Positions 9,248 to 19,646 of a DNA stretch of 64,000 bases are shown here, piece after piece. The stretch is from Peribacillus frigoritolerans. GTDB taxonomy: Bacteria; Bacillota; Bacilli; Bacillales; DSM-1321. Location of the stretch: positions 1,768,001 through 1,832,000 of the forward strand of contig NZ_CP158190.1 in the NCBI RefSeq assembly GCF_040250305.1. The letters run 5' to 3'. The notes under the pieces were generated by a model, which saw nothing but the letters and a program-made list of their open reading frames with translations, ran no database searches and was not told where the DNA came from. Every line of letters starts with the position of its first letter. Position 1 is the stretch's first letter. Both the position numbers and the translations under genes were made by a program.

Positions 9248-10114
9248 TTGAATAAAAGAGAAAAGTTAATCCATCTCCATCATTGCCGCGGAGCAGGATG
9301 GAAAACAATCCAAATAATCATGTCCAAAGACCCGTCATTATCTTCCCTGTTCACGACGAATCACGCTGAATGGGCAAAAATGCTCCCTATCCCTTCAAAT
9401 AAGCTCAACCTCTTTCTCAAAGATTTACATTCACTCAATACCATCGATAAACTTAAATTATACGAAGATAGCCAAATTCATTGTTTGACGATCTTCGATG
9501 ATGAATACCCTTTTTTGCTGAAGCAAATATTCGATCCTCCGTGGGTTCTTTATTTTAAAGGCGATAAGAGGCTTTTAACAAGGAAGAATACGCTAGGTGT
9601 TGTTGGAACGCGTAAGCCAACCTCGTATGGTCTGGAGGCCTTAAAAACGATTCTATTACCGCTTGTAAAGAAAAAGTTCGTGATCATAAGTGGAGTGGCG
9701 GCTGGAATCGATGCAGAGTCACATAAGATCACATTAAGCGAAGGCGGAGATACGATTGGGATTTTAGGAGGGGGGCTTATGCAAATATATCCAAAATCCA
9801 ATGTCCCCCTTGCTGAAGAAATCAGCAAAAAAGGCTTGCTTATATCTGAGACTCCACCGGAAATGAGGGCGGAACCTTGGATGTTTCCGCTTCGGAATCG
9901 AATCATCAGTGGATTATCACAGGGAGTATTCGTGGTCGAGGCAAAAGAAAGAAGCGGATCCCTTATTACGGCACAAGCTGCATTGGAACACGGCAGGGAT
10001 GTGTTTGCACTTCCTGGTAATGTTACGAGCCCTGAATCGCTGGGGACCAATCAATTGATTTCTGATGGTGCCAAACTTGTTTTGAGTGCCAGGCAGATCG
10101 AGGAAGAGTTTTGA
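9248..10114 (+). CDS. dprA: DNA-processing protein DprA (Smf)
   Basis: DprA binds incoming single-stranded DNA during natural transformation and loads RecA. It has 288 residues. The N-terminal helical (SAM/HhH-like) part is followed by the Rossmann-like DprA core: VVGTRKPTSYG, VIISGVAAGIDAESHK, GILGGGLMQIYP, MFPLRNRIISGLS and VEAKERSGSLITAQAA, all family signatures. The start is a TTG at 9248 with GGGG at 9235-9238. No ATG fits the N-terminus. It is transcribed alone between the sucD terminator and topA. Its presence alone does not prove that the strain is competent. Confidence 0.95.
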   Translation: MNKREKLIHLHHCRGAGWKTIQIIMSKDPSLSSLFTTNHAEWAKMLPIPSNKLNLFLKDLHSLNTIDKLKLYEDSQIHCLTIFDDEYPFLLKQIFDPPWVLYFKGDKRLLTRKNTLGVVGTRKPTSYGLEALKTILLPLVKKKFVIISGVAAGIDAESHKITLSEGGDTIGILGGGLMQIYPKSNVPLAEEISKKGLLISETPPEMRAEPWMFPLRNRIISGLSQGVFVVEAKERSGSLITAQAALEHGRDVFALPGNVTSPESLGTNQLISDGAKLVLSARQIEEEF

Positions 10115-10311
10115 ACAATATAATATAGAAGATAGACGGAGAATCAAACGGGAAAATAAAGAAAAAAAGGTGGTTTTTTAAAAGGATGGGTTGAATTATT
10201 AGACAAAAAGGTTGAAAATATTGTAAAACTGTTATAAGTTTTGCAAATGGCACCTCTTGTCAAAATACCTATAAATAAATGAATCAGCATGCTTTGAAAA
10301 GTAAAGAGGTG

Positions 10312-10340
10312 TTGACAAATGTTTTTTGAATGATTAATAA
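10312..10340 (+). promoter_or_regulatory. Candidate sigma-A promoter of topA
   Basis: TTGACA (10312-10317), a 17-bp spacer and TAATAA (10335-10340) lie about 40 bp before the topA start. The -35 is perfect and the -10 is moderate. Confidence 0.6.
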
Positions 10341-10381
10341 TAGTGAAGATTTATATTACCTCTTTGAGGAGGATTTATTGG

Positions 10382-12457
10382 ATGTCAGAATACTTAGTGA
10401 TTGTGGAATCGCCCGCAAAGGCGAAAACAATAGAACGTTACTTGGGAAAAAAATATAAAGTAAAGGCTTCCATGGGGCATGTACGCGATTTGCCTAAAAG
10501 TCAAATGGGTGTCGATGTTGAACATGAATATGAACCTAAATATATAACTATCCGCGGCAAAGGCCCGGTTTTAAAAGAATTGAAAACCGCTGCAAAAAAA
10601 GCGAAAAAAATCTATCTCGCGGCTGACCCCGACAGGGAAGGGGAAGCCATTGCTTGGCACTTGGCCCACAGTCTTGATGTTGACGTTAACTCAGATTGCC
10701 GCGTGGTATTCAATGAGATCACGAAAGAGGCTATCAAAGAATCATTTAAATCACCGAGGCCAATAAATATGAAATTGGTTGATGCCCAGCAGGCAAGAAG
10801 GGTCTTGGATCGTTTGGTCGGATACAATATAAGCCCGCTTTTGTGGAAAAAGGTGAAAAAAGGCTTAAGCGCGGGACGGGTCCAATCGGTTGCTGTACGG
10901 ATGATCATTGACCGGGAGAAGGAGATCAAAGATTTTACCCCTGAAGAGTATTGGACAATCAAGGCTGATTTTGTAAAAGGAAAAGAACAGTTTGAAGGTT
11001 CCTTCTTCAGCATTGGCGGTGAGAAGAAGGAGTTGAATAACGAAGAGGACGTTAAAAAAGTGCTCGCTTCTTTAAATGGCGGCGAATTTACGATAGGAGC
11101 TGTGGCTAAAAAAGAAAGAAGGCGCAATCCAGCCGCTCCTTTTACGACTTCTTCCCTGCAACAGGAAGCGGCACGTAAATTGAATTTCCGTGCAAAGAAA
11201 ACCATGATGCTTGCTCAACAGCTTTATGAAGGAATCGAGCTTGGCAAGGAAGGTACAGTCGGGTTAATCACTTATATGAGAACCGATTCGACCCGGATTT
11301 CCGATGTTGCGAAAGAGGAAGTCCATACCTTCATTCAAAATAATTATGGTAAAGATTATGTTCAGGTTGAACAGCGCAAAGAGAAAAAACAGACTAATGC
11401 CCAGGACGCCCATGAAGCGGTCAGGCCAACAAGCACATTACGTGAACCGGGTGTAGTCAAGGAATTCTTATCCAGAGATCAATTCCGTCTTTATAAATTG
11501 ATTTGGGAACGATTCGTTTCTAGTCAAATGTCTTCGGCGGTCATGGATACGATGAGCATCGACCTGCATAACGGGGATGTCATCTTCAGGGCAAATGGTT
11601 CAAAAATTAAATTCCCAGGTTTCATGAAGGTATATGTTGAAGGGTCCGATGACTCGGTGGAAGAAAAGGAAAATGCACTTCCTGATGTGAAAAAAGGGGA
11701 TCAATTCTTTTCAAAAGATATCGAGCCGAAGCAGCATTTCACACAGCCTCCGCCCCGATATACTGAAGCCCGTCTTGTCAAAACCCTAGAGGAACTGGGA
11801 ATAGGCCGTCCTTCTACATATGCTCCTACCTTGGATACGATTCAAAAACGGGGCTATGTTACCTTGGATAATAAACGGTTCATACCGACAGAGCTTGGTG
11901 AGATCGTTCTTGAATTGATACGCGAATTCTTCCCGGATATTCTTGATGCAGAGTTCACTGCCAAGATGGAACAGGAATTCGACAGCGTCGAGGAAGGCAG
12001 TATCGAATGGATAAAGGTCATCGATGAATTTTATAAGGAATTTGCAGTTCATTTGGCTAAAGCCGAAGTCGAGATGGAGAAAATTGAAATCAAGGATGAA
12101 CCTGCAGGTGAAGATTGCGTGGAATGCGGACATGGGATGGTCTTTAAGATGGGGCGTTATGGAAAGTTCATGGCATGCAGTAATTTCCCGGATTGCCGTA
12201 ACACAAAGCCAATCGTTAAAGAAATCGGTGTTAAATGCCCAAAATGTAAAGAAGGAAACATCATTGAAAGGAAAAGTAAAAAACGCCGCATATTTTACGG
12301 GTGTGATACCTATCCTGGCTGTGACTTCATATCTTGGGATAAACCGCTGCCGCGGAGTTGTCCAAAATGTGAAGGTACACTTGTTGAGAAAAAACTCAAA
12401 AAAGGCGTCCAGGTACAGTGCATGGATTGTGATTTCAAAGAATTGCCCCAAGCATAG
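10382..12457 (+). CDS. topA: DNA topoisomerase I
   Basis: TopA relaxes negative supercoils by breaking one DNA strand through a 5'-phosphotyrosine. The ATG at 10382 (GAGGAGG at 10366-10372) gives 691 residues starting [20 protein letters not shown]. The longer frame from 10343 lacks homology. The TOPRIM domain has the Mg-binding [15 protein letters not shown]. The active-site tyrosine is in [17 protein letters not shown]-binding blocks include [14 protein letters not shown] and [19 protein letters not shown]. The C-terminus has three four-cysteine zinc ribbons (CVECGHG...CSNFPDC, CPKCKEG...CDTYPGC, CPKCEGT...CMDC). The length is normal for Bacillus. Confidence 0.98.
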   Translation: MSEYLVIVESPAKAKTIERYLGKKYKVKASMGHVRDLPKSQMGVDVEHEYEPKYITIRGKGPVLKELKTAAKKAKKIYLAADPDREGEAIAWHLAHSLDVDVNSDCRVVFNEITKEAIKESFKSPRPINMKLVDAQQARRVLDRLVGYNISPLLWKKVKKGLSAGRVQSVAVRMIIDREKEIKDFTPEEYWTIKADFVKGKEQFEGSFFSIGGEKKELNNEEDVKKVLASLNGGEFTIGAVAKKERRRNPAAPFTTSSLQQEAARKLNFRAKKTMMLAQQLYEGIELGKEGTVGLITYMRTDSTRISDVAKEEVHTFIQNNYGKDYVQVEQRKEKKQTNAQDAHEAVRPTSTLREPGVVKEFLSRDQFRLYKLIWERFVSSQMSSAVMDTMSIDLHNGDVIFRANGSKIKFPGFMKVYVEGSDDSVEEKENALPDVKKGDQFFSKDIEPKQHFTQPPPRYTEARLVKTLEELGIGRPSTYAPTLDTIQKRGYVTLDNKRFIPTELGEIVLELIREFFPDILDAEFTAKMEQEFDSVEEGSIEWIKVIDEFYKEFAVHLAKAEVEMEKIEIKDEPAGEDCVECGHGMVFKMGRYGKFMACSNFPDCRNTKPIVKEIGVKCPKCKEGNIIERKSKKRRIFYGCDTYPGCDFISWDKPLPRSCPKCEGTLVEKKLKKGVQVQCMDCDFKELPQA

Positions 12458-12518
12458 AAAAGGCCGTGAAATCGTTTACTATCATTGTGAACTATCGAAA
12501 AAACCTAAATATAAATTG

Positions 12519-12540
12519 ACTCGGCATCTGCCGAGTTTCT
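12519..12540 (+). terminator. Probable terminator after topA
   Basis: ACTCGGCA-tc-TGCCGAGT is an 8-bp perfect stem followed by TTCTTT. The T-run is imperfect. Confidence 0.65.
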
Positions 12541-12882
12541 TTATGTTCAGGTAAGTATGATATCATGATAGTATGTGGATTTACTTCCAAGAAGAAAATG
12601 GATAAAGCTTGAAACTTTTTTATTTAAGCCATGTGATGTAAAATTCAGTGGACAAGTACATTCCTTTAAAGATATAATTCCTATTTGTGTCCGTTATCCT
12701 TTTTAGAAGAAATGGATTGCAGGAAGAATGCCGGCTATCTGGCATATTCTTTAATTATCGTTAGCAGGAATGAGTATTTCGGGTATAAATACATAGATAT
12801 CGTTAAAAATGAAATTTTTATGAAAGCAGTTTTAATGATAAATGATCCTGTCTTATCATATCTATACATGGAGGTTCGAAAA
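12541..12882 (+). other. Intergenic region topA-trmFO
   Basis: About 340 bp. The trmFO frame stays open upstream to 12685, but the extra 66 residues have no family match or ribosome-binding site, so they are not counted as coding. No convincing promoter or RNA gene was recognised. The trmFO ribosome-binding site GGAGG lies at 12870-12874. Confidence 0.5.
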
Positions 12883-14190
12883 ATGAAAGAAACAAAAGTA
12901 AGTGTAATCGGTGCTGGGCTTGCTGGAAGTGAAGCGGCGTGGCAGTTAGCTAAAAGAGGAATTAAAGTCGATCTATATGAAATGCGCCCTGTAAAACAAA
13001 CGCCAGCCCATCATACCGATAAATTCGCTGAACTTGTTTGTTCCAATTCACTTCGGGCAAATACGTTAACAAATGCAGTTGGTGTATTAAAAGAAGAAAT
13101 GCGTATTCTGGATTCGGTCATCATGTCCGCAGCAGATGCTTGTGCTGTACCGGCTGGCGGTGCTTTAGCTGTTGATCGTCATGAATTTGCCGGTCTTGTT
13201 ACGGAAAGGGTCAAAAATCATCCGAATGTAACGGTCATCAATGAAGAAGTGACGGAAATCCCGGAAGGTCCTACCGTCATTGCAACCGGTCCGCTTACAA
13301 GTCAGTCACTATCTGACAGCTTAAAGCAAATCATGGATGAAGAATACTTGTACTTCTATGATGCTGCCGCACCAATTCTTGAAAAAGACAGCATCAACAT
13401 GGATAAAGTATATTTGAAATCCCGCTATGATAAAGGCGAAGCAGCTTATCTGAACTGTCCGATGACGGAAGAAGAGTTTGACCGCTTTTATGAAGCATTG
13501 ATTGCTGCTGAAACAGTTCCACTTAAAGAATTCGAAAAAGAAATCTTTTTTGAAGGCTGCATGCCAATTGAAGTGATGGCATCACGCGGGAAGAAAACGA
13601 TGTTATTTGGACCATTGAAGCCTGTTGGCTTAGAAGATCCAAAAACGGGAAAACGTCCTTTTGCTGTAGTTCAATTGCGTCAAGATGATGCGGCAGGAAC
13701 ACTTTACAATATTGTTGGTTTTCAGACACATTTGAAATGGGGGCCGCAAAAAGAAGTATTGCAGCTCATTCCTGGATTGGAAAATGCGGAAATTGTCCGT
13801 TATGGAGTTATGCATCGAAACACCTTCATAAACTCACCTAATGTTTTGAAGCCTACGTACCAATTCAAGAATCGGGATAATTTATTCTTTGCCGGTCAGA
13901 TGACTGGCGTCGAAGGATATGTAGAATCGGCTGCATCGGGCTTGGTTGCAGGTATCAATGCTGCGAGGATCGTTCAAGGATCGGATCCTATCATTTTCCC
14001 AGCAGAAACGACGATGGGCAGCATGGCAAGGTACATAACTTCGACGAATGGCAAGAGCTTCCAGCCGATGAATGCAAACTTTGGATTGCTTCCAGACCTT
14101 GAAGTGAGAATCAAATCCAAAAAAGAGCGGAATGAAACACATGCTAAACGCGCTTTGGACACAATTCAGAACTTTGTGAAAAATTTGTAA
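12883..14190 (+). CDS. trmFO: tRNA (uracil-54-C5)-methyltransferase TrmFO (folate/FAD-dependent)
   Basis: TrmFO makes ribothymidine at position 54 of the tRNA T-loop, using methylenetetrahydrofolate and FADH2. The ATG at 12883 behind GGAGG gives 435 residues, the family length. It has the N-terminal FAD dinucleotide-binding motif [15 protein letters not shown], the conserved cysteine in [11 protein letters not shown] (Cys53), the second conserved cysteine in [15 protein letters not shown], and [16 protein letters not shown] near the C-terminus. It was formerly called Gid. It begins the trmFO-xerC-hslVU-codY gene order typical of Bacillus. Confidence 0.97.
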   Translation: MKETKVSVIGAGLAGSEAAWQLAKRGIKVDLYEMRPVKQTPAHHTDKFAELVCSNSLRANTLTNAVGVLKEEMRILDSVIMSAADACAVPAGGALAVDRHEFAGLVTERVKNHPNVTVINEEVTEIPEGPTVIATGPLTSQSLSDSLKQIMDEEYLYFYDAAAPILEKDSINMDKVYLKSRYDKGEAAYLNCPMTEEEFDRFYEALIAAETVPLKEFEKEIFFEGCMPIEVMASRGKKTMLFGPLKPVGLEDPKTGKRPFAVVQLRQDDAAGTLYNIVGFQTHLKWGPQKEVLQLIPGLENAEIVRYGVMHRNTFINSPNVLKPTYQFKNRDNLFFAGQMTGVEGYVESAASGLVAGINAARIVQGSDPIIFPAETTMGSMARYITSTNGKSFQPMNANFGLLPDLEVRIKSKKERNETHAKRALDTIQNFVKNL

Positions 14191-14249
14191 AATATTTGCC
14201 TGCTGTTTTAAAGTATGATACTATTTATTAGCCTTTGCGAGGTGTTTCC

Positions 14250-15152
14250 ATGATTAATCAAAAAAAGGCATTATCATCCTTCATCGAATATTTACAAATT
14301 GAAAAGAACAGTTCACATTACACCATTGAAAATTACAAACGTGATATTCACGAATTTTTTCTGTTCCTTAATGAACAGGGCATTGAGGACATCACGTCCG
14401 TTGAATATCTTGATGTCCGGTTATATTTAACGAATTTATATGAGAAAAAACTTTCTAAGCGCACTGTAGCAAGGAAAACTTCTTGTTTGCGGAGCCTTTA
14501 TAAATTTTTACTACGTGAAGGTGATGTGAAGGATAATCCTTTTTCCCTTGCTTCTTTACCTAAAAAGGATCAAAGACTGCCACGTTTTCTTTATGAGAAG
14601 GAAATGGATCAGTTGTTTTCTTCTTTAAATAAAGATTCACCGATAGGAATAAGGAACAATGCCTTACTGGAATTATTGTATGCTACAGGCATTCGCGTAA
14701 GTGAATGTTGTGAGATTAAACTGCAGGATATCGACCTTTCCTTAGGGACGGTACTGATCCATGGAAAAGGAAAAAAAGATCGCTACGTTCCGGTTGGTAG
14801 ATATGCACAGGAAGCGATAGATTTATACATACGTTCAGCCAGGATGGAATTGACTTCGTCTGACGCCAAGGCGCATGTTTATTTATTTGTTAATTTTCGT
14901 GGAGACCCTCTGACACCTAGGGGAGTTCGCTATATATTGAATGAATTGATTAAAAAGTCAGCCGCAGATGGAAGTCTTCATCCCCATATGCTAAGGCATT
15001 CGTTTGCTACACACCTATTGAATAATGGGGCGGACATTCGCACGGTTCAGGAATTGCTTGGTCATTCAAAAATTTCATCAACGCAAGTGTATACGCATGT
15101 TACAAAAGACCAATTGAAAAAAGTCTACAATGCATCACATCCGCGGCCTTAA
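14250..15152 (+). CDS. xerC: Tyrosine recombinase XerC (CodV)
   Basis: XerC acts with XerD at the dif site to resolve chromosome dimers before division. The ATG at 14250, with GAGGTG at 14239-14244, gives 300 residues. The N-terminal SAM-like core-binding domain ([19 protein letters not shown]) is followed by the catalytic domain. Its residues are visible: Arg in [11 protein letters not shown], Lys in [11 protein letters not shown], HxxR in [12 protein letters not shown], the His in [10 protein letters not shown], and the nucleophile Tyr in TQVYTHV. The neighbours hslVU and codY match the codVWXY operon of B. subtilis. This is a housekeeping recombinase, not a mobile-element integrase, given its context. 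Confidence 0.96.
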   Translation: MINQKKALSSFIEYLQIEKNSSHYTIENYKRDIHEFFLFLNEQGIEDITSVEYLDVRLYLTNLYEKKLSKRTVARKTSCLRSLYKFLLREGDVKDNPFSLASLPKKDQRLPRFLYEKEMDQLFSSLNKDSPIGIRNNALLELLYATGIRVSECCEIKLQDIDLSLGTVLIHGKGKKDRYVPVGRYAQEAIDLYIRSARMELTSSDAKAHVYLFVNFRGDPLTPRGVRYILNELIKKSAADGSLHPHMLRHSFATHLLNNGADIRTVQELLGHSKISSTQVYTHVTKDQLKKVYNASHPRP

Positions 15153-15172
15153 ATGTTGAAAGGGGACACTTT

Positions 15173-15700
15173 ATGACAACGATATTTGCAGTGCATCATA
15201 AAGGTGAATGTGCCATGTCCGGTGATGGGCAGGTTACTTTAGGAAATTCAGTAGTGATGAAGCATACAGCGAGGAAAGTAAGAAAAATCTTTAATGGTAA
15301 TGTCCTTGCAGGTTTTGCAGGTTCCGTTGCAGATGCTTTCACTTTATTTGAGATGTTCGAAGCTAAACTTGAAGAGTATAATGGCAATCTTCAGCGCGCT
15401 GCCGTCGAAATGGCAAAGCAATGGAGAAGTGACAATGTATTGAGGAAGCTGGAAGCCATGTTAGTCGTGATGGATAAGAAACATTTACTGCTCGTTTCTG
15501 GCACCGGGGAAGTAATTGAACCGGATGACGGGATTCTCGCCATAGGATCGGGAGGGAATTATGCATTGGCTGCCGGCAGGGCATTAATGCGGTTTTCCAG
15601 CGACCACCTATCGGCAAAGGAAATCGCTCAATCATCTTTACAAATTGCAGCGGAAATTTGTGTATTTACAAATACGAATATAATCGTGGAAGAGTTGTAA
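15173..15700 (+). CDS. hslV: ATP-dependent protease peptidase subunit HslV (ClpQ/CodW)
   Basis: HslV forms the proteolytic double ring of the HslUV protease. It has 175 residues. The ATG at 15173 is the only possible start: AGGGG lies just upstream, and the codons before it offer no other start. The mature protein would therefore begin [10 protein letters not shown], with an N-terminal threonine nucleophile after Met removal. B. subtilis ClpQ/CodW has a longer N-terminus and was described as an N-terminal serine protease. [27 protein letters not shown] and [16 protein letters not shown] are family signatures. hslU follows 12 bp downstream. Confidence 0.97.
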   Translation: MTTIFAVHHKGECAMSGDGQVTLGNSVVMKHTARKVRKIFNGNVLAGFAGSVADAFTLFEMFEAKLEEYNGNLQRAAVEMAKQWRSDNVLRKLEAMLVVMDKKHLLLVSGTGEVIEPDDGILAIGSGGNYALAAGRALMRFSSDHLSAKEIAQSSLQIAAEICVFTNTNIIVEEL

Positions 15701-15712
15701 GGAGGAGCGCAA

Positions 15713-17122
15713 ATGTCAAAAAAAGCTAATTTAACACCGAGGCAAATCGTTGAAAAACTGGATCAGTATATCGTAGGGCAGCGTGAGGCAAAACGGGCAG
15801 TGGCAGTGGCTCTTCGGAATCGCTACCGACGTTCCCTTCTCTCGGATCAACTTCGTGACGAAGTCGTTCCGAAGAATATATTAATGATTGGACCGACAGG
15901 CGTTGGGAAAACAGAAATAGCTCGGAGAATGGCTAAATTGGTAGGTGCTCCTTTTGTAAAAGTTGAAGCAACGAAATTTACGGAAGTCGGGTATGTCGGC
16001 CGGGATGTAGAGTCCATGGTCCGTGACTTGGTGGAGACTTCCGTCCGCCTCGTGAAGGAAGAAAAGATGGCCAGCGTAAAGGAACGGGCAGAGGAAAATG
16101 CAAATCGCCGTTTAATAGAGCTATTAGTGCCATCCACTAAAAAACAGAGTAATTTCAAGAATCCGCTTGAAGTCTTTTTTGGAGGCAATAACAATCAAGA
16201 CGAACAGGACCCGGAAGAAAATTCCGAAGATTTAAGTTTGCAGGAAAAAAGAAAAATCGTCGCTGAAAAGCTGGCTAATGGTGAGTTGGAAAGTGAAATG
16301 ATAACGGTCGAAGTGGAAGAACAGGCAGCTTCGATGTTTGATATGCTCCAAGGTTCGGGAATGGAACAAATGGGGATGAACATGCAGGACGCTTTAGGAA
16401 GCTTGATGCCGAAAAAAAGCAAGAAGCGCAAATTGAAAGTAAGTGAAGCGAGAACCGTTTTAACAAATGAAGAAGCGGCGAAATTGATTGATATGGATGA
16501 AGTCACTTCCGATGCAGTATACGGGGCTGAGCAAAATGGGATTATCTTTATTGATGAAATAGACAAAATTGCAAGTAAGCAATCTGGAAGTTCATCAGCG
16601 GATGTATCAAGAGAGGGTGTCCAAAGGGATATCCTGCCAATTGTTGAAGGTTCGACAGTAGTGACTAAATATGGGTCAGTTAAAACGGATCATGTCCTAT
16701 TTATTGCTGCTGGGGCCTTTCATATGGCTAAGCCATCCGACCTTATCCCTGAATTACAAGGTAGATTCCCAATTCGTGTTGAATTGAACAAACTGACTGT
16801 AGACGACTTTGTACGGATTCTTCATGAACCGGATAATGCCTTGTTAAAACAATATGTTGCATTATTAGAAACTGAAGGTATAGAAATTGAATTTTCTGAC
16901 GATGCTGTTCGTAAGATAGCTGAAGTGGCCTTCGAAGTAAATCAAAACACTGACAATATTGGTGCGAGAAGACTTCATACCATTTTGGAACGGTTGCTTG
17001 AAGACTTATCGTTTGAAGCTCCGGAAATAACGATGGAGAAGATTACAATTACCCCCCAATATGTCGAAGGTAAGCTTGGTTCTATCGCCCGGAACAAAGA
17101 TTTAAGCCATTTTATCCTTTAA
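15713..17122 (+). CDS. hslU: HslU ATPase subunit (ClpY/CodX)
   Basis: HslU is the AAA+ unfoldase that feeds substrates into HslV. It has 469 residues. The N-terminus [17 protein letters not shown] is followed by Walker [16 protein letters not shown], the pore loop in [12 protein letters not shown], and the HslU-specific I domain (about residues 110-245, charged and low-complexity). Walker B is [12 protein letters not shown]. The sensor/arginine region is [15 protein letters not shown], and the C-terminus ending in FIL fits insertion into HslV pockets. GGAGGAG lies before the ATG. It is co-transcribed with hslV and probably with codY. Confidence 0.98.
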   Translation: MSKKANLTPRQIVEKLDQYIVGQREAKRAVAVALRNRYRRSLLSDQLRDEVVPKNILMIGPTGVGKTEIARRMAKLVGAPFVKVEATKFTEVGYVGRDVESMVRDLVETSVRLVKEEKMASVKERAEENANRRLIELLVPSTKKQSNFKNPLEVFFGGNNNQDEQDPEENSEDLSLQEKRKIVAEKLANGELESEMITVEVEEQAASMFDMLQGSGMEQMGMNMQDALGSLMPKKSKKRKLKVSEARTVLTNEEAAKLIDMDEVTSDAVYGAEQNGIIFIDEIDKIASKQSGSSSADVSREGVQRDILPIVEGSTVVTKYGSVKTDHVLFIAAGAFHMAKPSDLIPELQGRFPIRVELNKLTVDDFVRILHEPDNALLKQYVALLETEGIEIEFSDDAVRKIAEVAFEVNQNTDNIGARRLHTILERLLEDLSFEAPEITMEKITITPQYVEGKLGSIARNKDLSHFIL

Positions 17123-17229
17123 TTAAGAAACAATTGGGCAATGATTTGCCTAGGTAATGAAAATAAAATTACGGAAATACAACTTCATAGTTATTGTGAA
17201 CCATGGTATTTTTAGGAGGAACAAATCAA

Positions 17230-18009
17230 ATGAACTTATTAGCAAAAACAAGAAAAATCAATGCAATGCTCCAAAAAGCAGCAGGTAAAGCAGTTAACTT
17301 CAAGGAAATGGCAGAAAGTTTAAGTGAAGTTATCGAAGCGAATGTTTTCGTCGTCAGCCGCCGCGGGAAATTACTTGGCATAGCGGTAAGTCAGCAAATT
17401 GAAAACGAACGCATGTACAAAATGTTGGAAGATAAACAATTCCCAGAAGAGTACACAAAAAACCTTTTCAATATTCCCGAAACCTCTTCGAACCTTGATA
17501 TCGAAAGCGAATATACTGCTTTCCCAGTCGAAAATAAAGAGCTTTTCGCAACTGGATTAACAACGATCGTACCGATTATGGGTGGGGGAGAACGTTTAGG
17601 AACATTGGTACTTGCCCGATTACAAGAAAAATTTCACGATGATGATTTAATTTTGGCTGAATATGGTGCGACTGTAGTCGGCATGGAAATCCTGCGTGAA
17701 AAATCAGAGGAGATAGAAGAAGAAGCTCGTAGTAAAGCTGTCGTTCAAATGGCAATTTCCTCGTTATCTTACAGCGAATTGGAAGCAATTGAGCACATCT
17801 TTGAGGAGCTTAAAGGTAATGAAGGTCTGCTTGTAGCATCCAAAATTGCAGACCGTGTCGGCATCACCCGTTCCGTTATCGTAAATGCACTAAGGAAACT
17901 GGAAAGTGCAGGAGTCATTGAATCACGCTCTCTTGGAATGAAAGGTACTTATATCAAAGTATTGAACGATAAATTCCTACTTGAATTAGAGAAGCTTAAA
18001 AATAATTAA
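17230..18009 (+). CDS. codY: GTP- and branched-chain amino acid-sensing global regulator CodY
   Basis: CodY represses nutrient-adaptation genes when GTP and branched-chain amino acids are plentiful. In B. subtilis its targets include motility genes. The ATG at 17230 behind AGGAGG gives 259 residues, the exact family length. The upstream in-frame codon at 17203 is not used. The N-terminal GAF-like sensor runs to about residue 155 ([41 protein letters not shown]). The linker helix and C-terminal winged helix-turn-helix contain [19 protein letters not shown], the DNA-recognition segment. A terminator separates it from the flagellar operon. Confidence 0.98.
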   Translation: MNLLAKTRKINAMLQKAAGKAVNFKEMAESLSEVIEANVFVVSRRGKLLGIAVSQQIENERMYKMLEDKQFPEEYTKNLFNIPETSSNLDIESEYTAFPVENKELFATGLTTIVPIMGGGERLGTLVLARLQEKFHDDDLILAEYGATVVGMEILREKSEEIEEEARSKAVVQMAISSLSYSELEAIEHIFEELKGNEGLLVASKIADRVGITRSVIVNALRKLESAGVIESRSLGMKGTYIKVLNDKFLLELEKLKNN

Positions 18010-18015
18010 CATACT

Positions 18016-18052
18016 AAAAAGGCAGTCCTTGAAAAAGGGCTGCCTTTTTTTG
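18016..18052 (+). terminator. Rho-independent terminator after codY
   Basis: AAAAGGCAGTCCTT / AAGGGCTGCCTTTT forms a stem with one G-U pair and a 4-nt loop, followed by a T-run. Confidence 0.9.
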
Positions 18053-18769
18053 TGTGATATTTGGATCTGTTGCTGTTCTGGGACTAACAGGCAAATGCGG
18101 GTGTATGACAGGGGTAGAAAGGAAAAAGAGGTAATTCGGATTAAATGGAAATGTGAATATAGGCATGTTTTCTATTAGAAGCAGTAATAATAGTTAAATT
18201 TTTCTTTAAAAGGGTAATTATATTATTATAACTGTCGATATGATGAAAATGAACGATGATGGCACTTTTTGATTTTAAAAATCCTATTGATAAGGGGGTT
18301 CAGCCAGTTGGGGATTTTGTCGACTGGATCAGAGCTTTAAAAAACATCGTTTTTTTCAAAAAAAAGAAAAAATGCAGTAATCATTGTTACCTTAAGAATC
18401 CTTTATTTGAAAGGCTGAAATCAACTAAAATGAATTAAAAAATTTAAAGTAAATTTGAAAATTAGTTCTAAAGTATCAGGTATATGGATTTGTTTTTCGA
18501 TATGATATATAAGCTAATAGCAGTAAAATTTGGTTAATATGTAGAATATCATAATAAAATGTAATATAACGTCATATTAATCCTGTAATTATACTAATAA
18601 AAACGACAAATTTGAGCGATTTGTGACATTTTTCGACGATAATAGGTCTAAAGTCTATGTATTGTTTATGGACATAGTAATAATGTTTCTTTAAAATTAA
18701 AACGTAAATGCGCTGGATTAATTTATTGACAAAGTCATTATCTGTTAATTATAGAAAGAGGTGATCGAT
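18053..18769 (+). promoter_or_regulatory. Long AT-rich control region of the fla/che operon
   Basis: About 700 bp separate the codY terminator from flgB. A sigma-D-like promoter lies at 18215-18241 (listed separately). TTGACA stands at 18726-18731 with TTATAG 17 bp on, but its start site would fall on the flgB ribosome-binding site, so it is doubtful. A 60-codon frame (18256-18438) has no ribosome-binding site. No other gene was recognised. B. subtilis drives this operon from sigma-A and sigma-D promoters in the same place. Confidence 0.6.
18215..18241 (+). promoter_or_regulatory. Sigma-D-like promoter upstream of flgB
   Basis: TAAT (18215-18218), a 15-bp spacer and GTCGATAT (18234-18241) match the sigma-D consensus TAAA-N15-GCCGATAT at 10 of 12 positions. 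It would start a leader of roughly 520 nt before flgB. Confidence 0.5.
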
Positions 18770-19165
18770 ATGGAATTATTTTCGAATACTTTTCAATCAC
18801 TTGAAAATGCCCTTGATTATTCTAATGCCAAACAAAAAGTCATTTCACAGAACATAGCCAATTCGGATACGCCTAATTATAAAGCTAAAGAGGTCGACAA
18901 AACACAATCCTTTAAGGGAGAACTGGAATCTTCCCTGGAGTCATATCGTACCGATGAACGACATTTTACCTTCAAATCAGAGGGGAGTAATGCTTCTCAC
19001 ATCGTGACGCAGAAAAATGTCCGATATAACAATAATGGAAATAGCGTGGACGTTGATAAGGAAATGACGGACCTTGCTGCCAACCAGATTTATTATAATG
19101 CAGTAACCGACAGGCTTTCAGGCAAGTTTCAATCATTGCAGAATGTAATTAGAGGAGGTAAGTGA
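18770..19165 (+). CDS. flgB: Flagellar proximal rod protein FlgB
   Basis: FlgB is a proximal rod subunit joining the MS-ring/FliE to the rest of the rod, exported by the flagellar type III system. The ATG at 18770, behind AGGTGAT, gives 131 residues. The in-frame GTG at 18761 lies inside that ribosome-binding site. The rod signature is clear: KQKVISQNIANSDTPNYKAK in the N-terminal helix region, and NNGNSVDVDKEMTDLAANQI followed by YYNAVTDRLSGKF at the C-terminus. It is the first gene of the fla/che operon and its TGA overlaps the flgC ATG (TGATG). Confidence 0.97.
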   Translation: MELFSNTFQSLENALDYSNAKQKVISQNIANSDTPNYKAKEVDKTQSFKGELESSLESYRTDERHFTFKSEGSNASHIVTQKNVRYNNNGNSVDVDKEMTDLAANQIYYNAVTDRLSGKFQSLQNVIRGGK

Positions 19166-19623
19166 TGGGAATCTTCCAAAGTATAAACATGACCGGATCT
19201 AGCCTGACGAGTCAAAGGGTAAGGATGGATGTAATCTCCGCTAATATGGCTAATGCCGATACTACCAGGGCGGAATATGACGCCGAATCAAAAACATGGA
19301 AGCCATACACAAGAAAATCGGTTGTGTTGCAAAGTAAGGAAAACGGCTTTTCGAGTTTCTTAAACGCAGCATCAGGAAAAACGAGCGAGGTAGGGAATGG
19401 AGTGAAGGTGACTGGAATAGTAAAAGATAAAACACCTTTTGAACTGGATTACAATCCCGAACATCCTGATGCCAATGAAGATGGTTATGTTGAAATGCCA
19501 AATGTCGACCCGCTTCGGGAAATGGTTGATTTAATGAGTGTCACTCGCTCATACGAAGCGAATGTGACAGTTTTAAATGCATCAAAGGGAATGATGATGA
19601 AAGCTTTGGAAATCGGGAAATAA
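19165..19623 (+). CDS. flgC: Flagellar proximal rod protein FlgC
   Basis: FlgC forms the rod next to FlgB. It has 152 residues. The ATG at 19165 overlaps the flgB stop and follows GAGGAGG. The N-terminal rod/hook signature is MTGSSLTSQRVRMDVISANM with NMANADTTRAEY. The C-terminal block NVDPLREMVDLMSVTRSYEA, then NASKGMMMKALEIGK, is characteristic of FlgC and forms the axial coiled-coil contacts. The coupling with flgB points to equal production. Confidence 0.97.
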   Translation: MGIFQSINMTGSSLTSQRVRMDVISANMANADTTRAEYDAESKTWKPYTRKSVVLQSKENGFSSFLNAASGKTSEVGNGVKVTGIVKDKTPFELDYNPEHPDANEDGYVEMPNVDPLREMVDLMSVTRSYEANVTVLNASKGMMMKALEIGK

Positions 19624-19646
19624 AAGTTTGAAAGGAGATTGTTGAT

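Noticed and set aside
10612..12451. Long minus-strand frames opposite topA
   Set aside because: They are antisense shadows of a clearly coding + strand, with no ribosome-binding sites or family motifs.
12024..12554. 176-codon + strand frame inside the topA 3' end
   Set aside because: It is a shadow of the zinc-ribbon region of topA in another frame, with cysteine and lysine patterns derived from it.
12685..12882. In-frame N-terminal extension of TrmFO
   Set aside because: The family starts at 12883 behind GGAGG. The 66 extra residues have no homology and no ribosome-binding site.
14250..15152. XerC as a phage or integrative-element integrase
   Set aside because: Its place in the trmFO-xerC-hslVU-codY block and the lack of att repeats or mobile genes show that it is the housekeeping dimer-resolution enzyme.
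18256..18438. 60-codon + strand frame (MMALFDFKNPIDKGVQPVGD...) before flgB
   Set aside because: There is no ribosome-binding site, the last third is lysine-rich from A-runs, and no family is recognised. It was kept only as a remark in the control-region finding.
18726..18754. TTGACA-N17-TTATAG just before flgB
   Set aside because: The -35 is perfect, but the start of transcription would fall on the ribosome-binding site, giving almost no leader.
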